From contig JBANDB010000021.1 of assembly GCA_037576215.1 (NCBI GenBank), positions 62,001 through 126,000 on the forward strand: a DNA stretch of 64,000 nucleotides. Direction: 5' to 3'. The stretch comes from Armillaria gallica. Taxonomy: Eukaryota > Basidiomycota > Agaricomycetes > Agaricales > Physalacriaceae. Of this stretch, positions 22,663 through 33,929 are shown one piece after another. Under the pieces are notes generated by a model. It had not been told where the DNA came from. It worked only from the letters and a program-made list of their open reading frames with translations, and did no database searches. The number at the start of each line of letters is the position of its first letter. The first letter of the stretch is position 1. A program made the translations under genes and the position numbers.

Positions 22663-23381
22663 CTACTGCAGCAAGTCGGGTGGGAAAGTGTGAGACTTAA
22701 CAATACGTCCTGCATGATAGAAGTCATAAGGAAGGCCTCCGTAGACCCCGAACCTGTCTGGGAATTGCGACGGAACCCCAACATGATCAATTGAAAGTAC
22801 GGGATCACCCTCAGCCTCAGGTCCAAGGAAGTGTCTTTTTCCAGTAACCACTTCAACGCTGCCTCCGACACTCTGAGGATGGCCATCAGCATCTACAAAG
22901 TCGAGCCCGAACATGCACATGGCACTTCCAACGGGTAACAGGGAGACCTTCGGATCCCAAATCCTGATGCTCAGTGTCGACGTGAAGGAGAAGAGTTTGA
23001 ACTTCGCGGTATCGGACGCTGATGGAGGGTCCTACATTCATTGTCAGCTGCGCACCACCGAGATAGAAGTCATTGTCGCACCCAAGTGATCGGATAATTT
23101 TCCACATCGGCGAGGGATTCTAAGTAGTCCATGTGCCCATTGGACGCGCCGAAAAGGGAAGGGGCGATTACTGAAGCCCATTGCTGCGCCATCGCCGCAG
23201 GCTCAGCGGGGTAGTAAATGCGCTCTACTAAGAGGCCTTCTGCATCGTGATATTCGAAGATCTCACCGCCACCAGGAAATTCATTGGTGGACGGCTGCTG
23301 AATGACAAGTGGGGGGATCTCGCGAGCGAGAAGTTCGCGAATGGTCTTGGTCTTGGTCTTGGGTTTGTGTGCAGACGTCAT
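22663..23381 (-). CDS. Repeat-associated small gene family, intact member 3 (222 aa)
   Basis: Exons 23381-23082 and 23031-22663 on the minus strand; intron GTGCGA...TGTAG in phase 0 after the conserved Trp (YPITW). The N-terminus is Lys/Thr-rich (HKPKTKTKTIRELLAREI), absent from the 3924 member. Family blocks: QQPSTNEFPGGGEIFEYHD, LVERIYYPAEPAAMAQQW, STLSIRIWDPKV, GLDFVDADGHPQSVGGSVEV, GKRHFLGPEAEGDPVL, DRFGVYGGLPYDFYHAG and SHTFPPDLLQ. No lesion seen. The 3' half lies in inverted repeat A and the 5' half outside it, so the complete gene is present only on this side. TATTTAAG at 23423-23430. Confidence 0.78.
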
Positions 23382-23439
23382 GGTGTGGGGATTTGATGAG
23401 GAGAACATGCCAAAACGATCGCCTTAAATATGTATGCGA

Positions 23440-24100
23440 GTCAGTCTGAAATCAACTCACAACAAAGTCCAGCGTCATTGTTTGAAATTGCTGTGTATTT
23501 TGCCGATTTGGTGAACAATGGCTGAACGTGAGCAGCAGATTCACTTATAACCCTTTCGGCCGCACATCCCATTTTATTTCTCATCCCTGCTTCTTTGAAG
23601 AGAATGACCGACAAAGTTAATATAATGGCTATGGCAAAGAACAAGGTAACAGGGTGACGGACCGCATTATGTTTGGTCCATTATGGCATTTCCGACTCTT
23701 ATTATTTGTTACTGGCGATCATTGAACCTGTTGTCCTCTTAGAAATATTCCATACGATGCCGAGAACGTTCAAGGAGTAGACTTTGTCACCCATCAGCGC
23801 GATGAAACGTGGCAACTTTGAGCTAGTAGAGCCACATATTCAGACACTAATAGGGGAAGGCTACGATGTCGGCTCCTCACAATAGTTTTTGCCTTTTCCT
23901 CATCATTGTGCCCCATCCCACGGACGGTCGCTTGTCAACGTGCTGTCGATTAGGAACATTTCCACAATACGGGGAATTTTATCCGAGTGACAAGTTGACG
24001 AAGTTAAGCCAATCACGTTAAGCTCGATTTGTAGAGGGTACACTGTCTGACCGGCTGTCCGGGAGCGTTGTCCTCGCGTGGTCGGTCCCGGCGCCATCTA
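23440..24100. other. No supported gene
   Basis: AT-rich sequence with no frame or repeat I can support. Confidence 0.4.
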
Positions 24101-24700
24101 AGGTATGATAGCGGGGACAGTTGTCATGGGTCGGACAGAGAGGAGCACGCGAGCTGATAATGGAAACAAGGTTGGTGGGCACATAGCAGGACGCAGATGT
24201 TTGGATCGTAGTCCAGCTCCAGTGTACGGCCTCAACTGACAATGAGAGCTCTGACGATGTCGTTGAGAAGCTTGGACCATGATCCAACTCTATCAACGAT
24301 GAACAGGTTCCCTGATCACGAACACCGTGCGGCAATACTAGTACCGTAGCATCGGAGGTCGAGTCGATTGTCACATGGAAGCGGCCGTATTGGCGGTTTA
24401 CCTAACCGAATCGCACATGCGATTACCATATCAATGGGAGGTGCGCGCGCGCCGCTGAGATGAAAGGCAAAGACCTAACAGGAGGAAAAGTGAGAAGATG
24501 ATAATACAACTCTGAGATGAATGTACTACCAGTGTGTCTAGACGGCGTGAACCACAGTTCAGGCGTCAATACGAACGAGCACAACATTATAATGGTGTGA
24601 AAGCCTTGAATCCGATAGAATTCCCTGGTATCAGACCCAGCGTCGCCTCCTCTTATACATATTACAAGACAGCCGTCTGCACGGAATGGTCGTGAGGTTT
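24100..24700 (-). repeat. Diverged inverted copy of repeat unit Y
   Basis: The reverse complement aligns with about 410-760 of unit Y: the paired blocks around GAGTTGGATTACGATCCAAG and TGGACTACGATCCAAACGTC are recognisable, though diverged. Confidence 0.6.
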
Positions 24701-24719
24701 AGCGGTCCTGAAGTATTCA

Positions 24720-26180
24720 CCTCAGGTTTTTGCGCGTTTCAGTAGCCAGCCAGTGAAGCCCGGGCCCGCTGATCATGATCATGAGCAGACGTCGGGAAGG
24801 AGGATACGCGGGCCGGACCCGGGTAAGTCATTTTGACATTAGAGCGACCACGATACTTGACTGTTACCTAGCCCGCTGTGTCCACGGCGGTGCTGCCTGC
24901 TACATTACCCTGCCTCAAGTCCCGCCGAATAGATCTAGCCTTCTGTTTATACGGAAGGATGTTCGAAGAATCGAAACTGGCATCATCAAAGTTGGGTTTC
25001 TATCGTCGTAATGGTGAGTAAATCTGCAGTGCGACTCAACTTCTCGTGATCAGGCCTTCAACTACTCGCTTCTAGGGTTTGAACTCGCGTTCTCGCTTCG
25101 TATCTCATGGAGCATACAGAAATCTGTACATCTTCACAGTCACGAAGCACTCGATGTTAATCCAAGTGAACACGAATCCATAGACATTGGAATGAGGGAT
25201 GAAGCGAACGAGATTCGTCTTCAATTACTCTCCTCTACAAGCTTAAGCCATACCAATTTTCTCCAGTCTCAGCGTCTTCAATATACCTCCGCAAATACAA
25301 CTTCTCTGATGAAAGTCATCAACTCTTCAGAGCTCATCTCAATGGCATCGCATACCATACGGAGCGTTCGATCAAGTCCAGGGTGAACAGTGACCCTAGA
25401 GCCAAGGAAGTGGATGGGTAAAGACTTTGCGATATCTCAATTCAATTTGGACTAGCCTACTAGGAAAACGTCAAGTAGCCGATTTTCTGGGATAACCAAA
25501 TTTAGCGCATAGGCGGTGGTGATCCTGGATCCAAACTAAAATTCCAAGAGAAGGATCTGCTGCTGCCTTTTACTTTGTACTTGCGGCGGATCTAATCTGG
25601 TGACACACTTCTGTTAGTGCGCATTTCTCCGCCTTTACTGCTTCTTTTGTGATACTAACTCGTAAAAGGGAGATTTCGAGCACGAAACAAGGAGATAAAG
25701 GAACGCAAGCATGCCGCCCCTCATTCGCACCTACGATTGTATTTCAGACAGACACATAGCGTCCATTCACTTTTGAACGGAACCTATCCTTCTCCATTGA
25801 TCCACCTCAGCATTCTCCCGAAGGATGGTCGGACTCTCCCAATTAAGTGTCCGCACGGACGGGCGAGCGTTGGCTTTTTGCCAAGCGAGTGGTCATTGGA
25901 ATGTTGATCATTTATTACGTTCCCTACACGCAGCCTGTCTGCTGCCATTAACTCCACCAAGCAAGACGTCCAGAATTACGACAATTACGATCATTTGAAG
26001 CACGCATAGCCTAAACTCGCTTGGTAAATCGGCTGGGGCTGGTCGTTCCGAATCAAACGACGGATTATTATCGGATAACGTTTTATTCTCCACCGCCACT
26101 GAGATGTCATTTCCGCTGGCAATGTCGGTATTCACTCCGAAAAAAGTAAAATTTCCGGAGAGTTTCTGACCGCCAGTTTC
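24720..26180. other. No supported gene
   Basis: Contains a copy of the 18-base near-palindrome (24873-24890). Otherwise no gene-like frame was identified. Confidence 0.4.
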
Positions 26181-27428
26181 AGGATTAGTTTCTGAGCAAC
26201 AGAAATTCCGAATAAATTTCACTATCTTCGGAGTGATTGCGATTAAGACGCTTGGACTGCTGTAAATGCCCCTGTTGTAGAGTCTCCATATGGTTGGCGG
26301 CATGCCAAGTGACATGTGTTCTTCCCATGGCGAACCTTACCCCATAAAAACAAAGATATCATTAACCTCGGTCAACACTCGAACATGGACCGAGTAGGAC
26401 TAGTACAGAGAAAAAAGACTTAGGCATTAACACAGATATGATGTATCAATCTCGGTAATATTTCAAAGAAAATCACGCGTTCAAACAATGTCCATTCTGC
26501 AGCACCTGATGTAGAAGCGTCGTAAAGATGACTGAGTTCCAGGGAGGTCTAGTCATTCGTACAATGTCCCATCTAGATAACAGATCAGACTAAGATTACA
26601 GGGGAATGACCGGTCATTACGTTCAACGATTTTGGCTAAAGTTTTCTCTCGGGCGTCGGCGATTCACAACGGGACATGATAATCATGGACACTATGGCAA
26701 ATTGTTAGGGTATTCTGTTATGATACTTCTGATGCCGTTTTGTCTAAAATCAGCGTCCTCGACCGGCAACTCAAACGACGCGTTAACTTTAAGGAACTGG
26801 CCGTTAATTCAAACGCTTAGAAAACGGCGCACTCGACCATGGTGGCGGGGATACCAGAGATCGCGGAGACTACAACGGTGCGACGCTGCGTGTTCACAAC
26901 AGGCTAATGGTATGTTGGAACAGGCCAAGCACTGGTGAAGGGCAACATTGCACGATGAAACGTAAGACTAAACGGTGCACCGTGAACGAAAGTAAGCTCC
27001 AAGTCCTAAACTTATAATTATGTCCAGAGAGATTCTGTCATATGCATACTTTTCGTGTCTCATTTCTTCGCTGTGGTCGGCTCCATTTGAGACTCGCAAG
27101 TGCATTTTTCGCTCAAAACACCGTTCAGGTCGCCACTAGTTAAGTTCCCGGCTTTTAGTCCTCCCTGAACCTCATGTCCAAAACATGGGGAAGAAAAGAC
27201 ATTGTATCGTATTCTCACTCGGTCTTTCTTCCATCGTTCATCATCTGTTATGCCAGAGACCAGATCAACAAAGTTACTATCGCCCAAAGTACTTACACAA
27301 TAATTTCTTTCCAGAACATTCGCCACGCCAGGCCAAAGGTCTACTGTTTACTGGTTCTCGTCTTTCCCACCGTCTAATAGCAGACTCAGGCTTTAATTTG
27401 GCTGCGATCAGAATGCGATATCGCCGCT

Positions 27429-28409
27429 ATGTACTCCATTGTGAGGCAAAGCCAACGGCATGCCAACGCAATCTTCTTCATTGGCATCGATCTTCCAACA
27501 CTGAACCAGCCGATGACTTTGTTGTCACTCTTGAATGCTCTGCAGAATCTCGACGCACTCAGCATTCAGATTCGATCATCGACTCGGAAGAAATGCAGTC
27601 GAAGGATCATCAAACTGGCAAGGGGTCTCAAAATTCCTTCACTTACGGTCCTCAAGACCAACGTTGAACACGACGCGGTCGCCATATTCTTAAACATACA
27701 TCGAACGATACAGGAACTGCATTTATTGGGAGTCGGATGCTCTGCAGACGACTGTGCGCTGGCGCAAGTCGAAGCTGCTCAGCATTTGATGGCGCTAGCC
27801 GCTCCTGTATCCTGCGCAAGACATCTAATTCCGTATAACCTGGTAACGTCTCTCACACTCAACAGCGTGTCTCAGTCTCAGCTTCCTCTTATTCACACTG
27901 CCCTCGTTCGCGCGAGGGAGCCTATTAGAAAATTGCACATTAGTTTCGACGGCAGAGTCCCCCGAGTTATAACAAAATTACTGGGAACCACGCACACGGA
28001 TGCCGCGTTAGCGCTGCGGTTGGATGAAGAAGGGCCTATGTTGAAGGTTCGCTCTTCCCACGATAAACATTAAAGCCGATATTGAACGCAGGAGTAGCAG
28101 ACGTATCCCTGGAATGATTCACGTGCATGGAGTGCAGAATTGCAAGCCTGCAGTTGTTTGAAACGCTTTCATCTCTTCACTTGGGACAAGATCGCATTTC
28201 CCGTCGGCGAACAAGATGCTGAGGAAGCCCTCTTAAAGAGCTGGTTTGGGGCCAATGTCCAAGCAACGATGGAGGTCATCATTTGCTATGGTATGGGCAT
28301 GTATTGTAGCTGGTGGAAACGCCACAGAGTCGAACGATGTTGGAGAAGAGCACAACACGTCTTTGGACGTGAGCTCTCGATGAATCTCTGTAAGTGTTCT
28401 GCACTCTAG
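27429..28409 (+). CDS. LRR/F-box-type protein fragment, copy 1
   Basis: Exons 27429-28046 and 28101-28409; the intron starts GTTCGC, a donor also used in the F-box gene at 51752. Leucine-rich blocks include LLSLLNALQNLDALSIQI, KIPSLTVLKTNV and IQELHLLGVG, then LQACSCLKRFHLFTWDKIAF. This fits the leucine-rich C-terminal part of agaricomycete F-box proteins. No F-box is in frame; an upstream stretch (LAAIRMRYRRYVLHCEAKPT) looks like the preceding region but is in another frame, so the gene is probably 5'-damaged. The other arm holds the same gene with a whole-codon length difference. Splicing at 28397 (GTAAGT) could give a slightly different C-terminus. Confidence 0.5.
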
Positions 28410-28582
28410 TTCCCTCACACCTACCAACGATGGCAGATGGGCCCGTCGATGGGTGGGATTAACTTTCATCGGGCAATCGTCGACGCCATGAACGTCGCGC
28501 GTTGTATTGACTATATTTGGTGACGTGAACAGGAGCTCGATCAGAGAGTCGCGGATGCTACTTCTATTTCGGTTCAATATAG

Positions 28583-29122
28583 GTGCTCGTAGTAAGTAGT
28601 ATACGTTTGCAAGTTCCGCATACATCATGTCCGTGTCCGTGTCCGTGTCCTGGCCAAAGTCCGCAAAATCTGGAGCTATTCTATACCGAGGATTCCCTAA
28701 ATCACTCCGGCAGAACTGCGACAAATTTCAAGAGACATTGTTACTACGTCGAACAAGCAGATGGCGCCTACGCGGCGGTGCCCGTGGAGCGCTACTTCCA
28801 CATTGAAGAAGCTGGAAACACCCATGGCAAACACACATCGAAGATACTGCTGACGATCCTCGCTGTCGTAGCCAAGATGTGCTTCGTCAGTTGCTTGTCA
28901 GACAGGGCGTCCGCATGTGCACTCCTTGCTGCCACGCTCGATTGGCGCAGCAGTGGCCTAAGATACCATGTAATCGAGGTAGCCGTCAGCGTGGAACCAC
29001 ATCGTGGATGGACAAACTCACCATGTCGTACCAAACACGTTGCCGCCATCTTCAGGCTCGGTGGAATGGGAGTCAGCCTCCCTCTGGTGTTGTCAAAACC
29101 ATCGATTTTCGATCCTATATAA
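28583..29122 (+). other. Open frame of unknown status in unit X
   Basis: A frame of about 179 codons, without ATG at its start, holds VEQADGAYAAVPVERYF, related to the block in 2106-2597. It is kept nearly unchanged in the right arm (60344-60883). A hexamer repeat of GTCCGT units lies at about 28630-28652. No known domain. It could be an exon or chance openness in a young repeat. Confidence 0.3.
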
Positions 29123-30055
29123 TAAGCCAACATGTTAACCATCAAGTCGTTGCAGTGGAAAACTTACTCGTAAAATCCTGACTCTGCAACGTGCGAGATC
29201 CCGTATCCATGAATCGACGTTTCTTAGGTCATCTAATCGTAACCGTGATACAACGCTTTAAGCTGACGGCGACAAGCTTAAGGGAAGAGACAAGCAGGAT
29301 CAATTGTGCCGGGTGCCGAATTCCAGACGTCGGGTTGGCGTCCCGAATTTCCCGAAGTAGGCTGTTTCGCATCCTGGGACCAACAGCTCTGAAGTGTGAG
29401 ATATTCGAGCTTCTCATGCAAAGAAAGTTAGTCACCGTCTGGTTCTCGTACGGAATTACTTACGTGTTGGCTATCTCCTCGGGTACTTCGTAGTGTTTAA
29501 GGCTGGATAAATCGTAGTTAGCCCCCACGTCGCGCTTGCCAAAGATGTAAACCTGTTTTGCTACTCACTTCGTTTGAGTCCAGCGTTACGATTTTAACCT
29601 GAAGTCCTCACAGATGTGCGGCAGTACCATGGTACATCCATTGCTTGTCTCATTCCTCGTTGAATTGCTAATACGAGTAAGGAATACTAGTAGTGATGCA
29701 CCGTCCGTAAGCGCAAAGTGGGCAAGAATTCCAGCGGTTCTGAAGTAAACACCCCAGATTATCCGCAAAGAGAAAAGAGAACCAATCCCAGCCAAAGTGA
29801 AGCCCTGGCAAGGGTTTGGGCAGACATCCGACAGATTCGAAATCAACAGTCAGGACGCAAGATTTCAAACCCCGATGACCTTCTGATTCAAACAAGTACA
29901 TCGGGATACGACTCTACGTCATATCGTGCTTTGACAAGTCCAAAGTCGTTGTTCCACGACGGCTCAGGATTTATTCCGCTGTGTCCACGGCGGCCATCCA
30001 GACAGTAAATATTCTACGCCAAGATATCAGTAGAACGCGCAGACTCTCAGGCTGC

Positions 30056-30845
30056 GTCAGCAGGTAAGGACTTGTGTCTGAATTAATATGCATGACAGTA
30101 TGGCTCACCGTTTCTGTAGAACTTTAGAAGAGGTTGTTCTTTTGATGTTAATTTGGAGAATCCCACAGAAACGATGGAATCCGGTTTCTCTTCTAGTCTC
30201 ACAGGAGCATCTTCGCGTCGTTGTATCCATTAGTATACAAGTCATGAGCTGCTCGTCATCCAACCTGATGTACAAGAGACAGTGACATTCACGGAGACGC
30301 CTGTCTCATACTCACTACCGATGTGGCTTGCACCCTGGCCGTAATTGGTACTCGATCTGATATCAGGGAAACAAGACTCTCCTACCAGATTCAATACTTC
30401 TACGAGACAAACGTGACATACGTTGGCCTCGACGTCTGGATTCCGTGGGCACAACCATCAGGAGTCGCCAACTTACCTTTCTCCCTGTTAGGCTGCCGCT
30501 TCTTAAAGTCTCCAAACCTTCTCGCCGAGAACCGCCCGATCTTATACCCTCGTTAATTCTACTCTGGTGGCATCCCAAGGCGAGAAGTCACAGCCACCTC
30601 CGCGCGAACTTCAATATTCGCCTTGCTGCTAGGATTGTGCGGCCCGTGGCCTTCAGGGAGTCTGCTCATCGTTCGACAGAGTTGGATTACGATCCAAGCT
30701 TCTTAACGACGACGTTAGATTCCTCATCGTCTATTAAGACTATACGATGGAGTTGGACTACGATCCAAACGTCCGCGCCTGCTCAACGACCATTGATTGG
30801 CCCACAGCCTCCTGTCGAGTTGACTGCAATCCAAGCGTCCACTTC
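30056..30845 (+). repeat. Dispersed repeat unit Y, copy 2
   Basis: Nearly identical to 1-790, and follows unit X directly, as presumably it did left of the window start. Confidence 0.88.
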
Positions 30846-30852
30846 AGGTCTC

Positions 30853-31098
30853 CTAGTGACGCGAGCTATGTTTTAGTTTCTCTGACGTGCTGTTTCCGAT
30901 AAGGTTCGGAATATTTTGAGGAAATAACTCTTGGATTCTGTCTCGCACGGTTTCTTGCTGCTTGAATCGAAATACGAAGGCGCTCACCGCTGGTTCGGTT
31001 TTAGCTAATCCTACGGCTACTCTGGATTTTGACTCAGGCAATGTATATACTCGAATGCCCTTTGCCGTTGTTGTCAGGAACCACAGGCACCCATCCAT
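30853..31098 (-). pseudogene. Fragment of TET/JBP-like oxygenase gene
   Basis: The minus strand reads RFKQQETVRDRIQELFPQNI followed by PNLIGNS. This matches the N-terminal block of the relic at 54574-55754 and the fragment at 985-1125. Upstream it reads FLTTTAKGIRVYTLP and SKSRVAVGLA, shared with the plus strand at 2494-2620. No catalytic region follows. Confidence 0.5.
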
Positions 31099-31355
31099 CG
31101 CTCCTGCTTTTCAGCCACATCATCCCACGCACTTCGTATGTTTATTCCTATCTGGTTGGAATTTATGCAGCGCGGGTCGGCCTCCATCTTTGGAGTCGGT
31201 CGGTGCCGTCTGCATCTTTATCTCGTCTCGTTCCGCCTCAGGCAGAGCCACGGAGGGCGGACAAGTAAACTTCGTTGAACAAGCAAAGCTCAGCACGTAT
31301 TTTTTAGAATAATCATTACTCTATATACCGAACACGGCCATATTATAGTGTTTAC

Positions 31356-33893
31356 TTAAACGTCTCGCGAGCCCTTTCGCCGTTGAGCCAACGATTTGTT
31401 CAGCTGCTTGCTTTCGACTGACTCGGGGGCCAAGCAAAGACTGTCATGAGAGACATAAATCTCCTCTCCTGTTACCAGGTCCATCTCTTTGTTGCGTGGA
31501 ACCATGACAAAAAGTTCCCATTCCAGCTTTTCTTTACTCAGACGTTTGAACTGTATCGCACGAACGTGTTTCCCGCAATGTTCGCCTTGGATAACTACCC
31601 ATCGACCATAATCACGTGTGCCCGGATGAATGGGAGAAATTCGGCTGGGTTCAATAGTTATCCGTGACCTTTGATTCTTCTTCCTGAGTTGAAGCCGTCC
31701 TTCGTGCAGCTCCAAGGTCACTACGACGTCCTTGTTTTTTCCTCTAATGTTATCAAGGTAGACGCGGACGCCTAAGCCTTCGAGTTTGCAATTCAGAGAC
31801 CAATGTGCTGCGTCGTTAGCTACAACACTAGAACTCGGAGACAAGGGGGAAGGGGAAACGGGATCATTTGCGTCCACTGTAGGAGAAGGCGGTGTTACCG
31901 GTGTGGGATGTGAGCTGCATCCCGGGAAGAAATTGATGGTGCACTCTGGAGCTGCCCAGCCGATTTCCTTCTCGTGATAAGTGGTTTTTTCATCATGGAC
32001 CACAAGGTGAGCAGCATCCCATGCCTTCGGTATTACCTGAAGAGGCGCTGTGTAGGGAGCTAGGCGCAGGTCGTGATAAGACCTCAGCGGTAGAAATGCA
32101 CGCTGCGAATATCTTAGTGGAAGGTATGCAAGCAGTGGTAAAGAAGACCTGTTGTGATATGGTCGAGTCGGTTGCATAGAAGGAGGAAATATGCATACAC
32201 AAGCTCTGTAACATCATCATAATCACAGATGATTTCCGTCAAGGATTGGCCGTTAGTCTCGGGTTCCAGCCTAATAAGAAGTTTGAGACCACTTGCGGTG
32301 GACTGTCCTCGGAAGACATCGGATATTATCCCGTTCTTGGTAAGACAACAATCGCTGCATCGCGCAGTGACAGAGACACCTTTCCAAGGGACAATACCAG
32401 AGCACATGTCAAAAGAAAACTTGGCGTCGGACCCAATGGTTGGCTGAGGATGGAACGTCGGCGAGCAAATTTTTCTCAGAGTATTAGCATGCGCACTGAA
32501 TAGCTAGACTATTTATTTAGAAGACATCGGTAGTTTCAGGAAGCGTACGTACGTTGACTTTCAGTCCGGTATTGACGCCATATATCTGCTCTAAAATTTC
32601 GACAGCCGGTTCTCGAGAGTTCATATACTGTACCCAGCCAACTTTCTCGGTTTGCACCTCCACGAAGTCGCCAATGTCGAATAATTTATGTACGTCTTGA
32701 TATGACACTGTATGCAAGCCCGTCCCGTCGGCATATTCGACCTCGATTGTATTGGGTGTCAACTCCCATATCGTGCCTTCCTTGCTGACGGAAGTCACAA
32801 AAACACAATCTGCCACGTGAAGATGCCATTCCGCAGGACAGGGCATGAAATGTACAGCCTCTTTCAGCAGCGGATGCTGGCTCCGTAGAAACAGACCTGC
32901 GACCTCCGACGGAATGTCCCCGGCCAGTCCAACGCCCGCTAAGGGTCGGTCCACAATAAAGAGGTCGTAGTGGTACCAACCTCCAAGGAAATAACATAAA
33001 TGGGGGCATCGTTGGTGTTGCTTTACTGAAGAATCTCCGTATTTTGCTTTGACATGGGCAACATTGAATAGCCTGGAAGGGGGGAAGGGAGGATCTCGTT
33101 TCCGTTTCTTGACATCCTTTGGGACGAAATCCGGATTGTCGTAAATGCGAGGTATGAGGACTACGGAGACACCCCAGGTATATCGACCAGAAACTACGCC
33201 TACCGCGCCTTTCATGTTCCCAGTCCTGATGCGAACCCATGTCCCAACTTTGCGTTCGACGACTTTCCTGTTCAAGGAAAGCATCGCAATCCACTCTTCC
33301 CGAGGAACAGACAGAAGTTTCAGTGCACCAGAGTCGTGCGTCTGAATTACACCACGCATGCCTTTCAATAGAACCTGTAGCGCCGCAGGCTTCGTGGTCT
33401 CCAAGTAAACCCATCTACGACCAACAACCAGTACGAACGCAGAGCGGACTTGATGTTCTGATATAACATTGGCGAGCAAACTGACCACGACGAACTCCTC
33501 TTCGCCTAGCTATCTGATACGATCAGATTCGATACGACCACACGGGGTATGGAGCGCACCGTGCATTTCACCTTCCATAAGGCCCAGTCGTCGGGCATCA
33601 ACCCTGCAAATTTCGGCATCGTTCTGAAGGACATACGACTAGCAGGCCGTAGCATCTTGCTTAAATCTAGCGACTCCTGCAGCCACTGCTCATGGTCTGG
33701 ATGATAGATATCGCGGTGAACTCCATATGTCTCCGTTCGACGAGACAAGGACCGGTTCTTCACCGCGTTGAGACCGTCGTCCTGCGGATCTGCAATGATC
33801 ATGGTCAGTGCGACAGGATATGCACGATCGAAAGTGCATACTTCTGTGTATTGGTATCGAAACATCTTCATCTGTGCTTGAATCCTCGTCCAT
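31356..33893 (-). CDS. Spt5-like NGN/KOW protein (758 aa)
   Basis: Spt5 is the NGN/KOW elongation factor that clamps RNA polymerase II; agaricomycete genomes carry extra Spt5-like paralogues of unknown role. Minus-strand exons: 33893-33842, 33789-33560, 33509-32553, 32443-32199 and 32148-31356, all joined in frame. The acidic N-terminus (MDEDSSTDEDVS) leads to WKVKCTLGEEEFVVVSLLAN and GRRWVYLETTKPAALQVLLK (NGN-like, about 90-150), then a KOW motif WVRIRTGNMKGAVGVVSGRY (about 185-205). Later come VPWKGVSVTARCSD and ICDYDDVTEL (about 430-495), and a C-terminal KOW-like WVVIQGEHCGKHVRAI (about 680) with TGEEIYVSHDSLCL. No lesion visible. The 5' end may extend, since KYSRFLV precedes the chosen Met after an acceptor at 33925. 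Confidence 0.82.
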
Positions 33894-33929
33894 AACAAGG
33901 AACCGGCTGTACTTGGACGATGCCTAAAG

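Larger units (their letters stand above)
19985..22910 (-). repeat. Inverted repeat A, right arm
   Basis: Reverse complement of 9571-12990, lacking the roughly 400-base block found at 11660-12100. The outer end lies inside exon 2 of the intact family gene 22663-23381, so similarity between the arms stops in mid-gene. Confidence 0.85.
26180..30127 (+). repeat. Inverted repeat B, left arm (repeat unit X)
   Basis: Reverse complement of 59338-63083. Anchors are GGATTAGTTTCTGAG (26185) against 63070, TTGTTAGGGTATTCTGT (26702) against 62835, the LRR gene at 27429 against 62040, and the near-palindrome at 29976 against 59461. The left arm has an insertion of about 240 bases (26250-26490). The right part (28896-30127) also recurs directly at 41365-42590. 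Confidence 0.9.

Noticed and set aside
28233..28724. A 163-codon minus-strand frame, repeated at 60742-61236
   Set aside because: It lacks an ATG start and lies opposite exon 2 of the LRR gene. Its conservation in both arms is explained by the young repeat.
30242..30578. Several overlapping open frames in unit Y, also at 187-523
   Set aside because: Frames on both strands overlap each other, have no domain and change between copies. They are treated as chance openness in a repeat.
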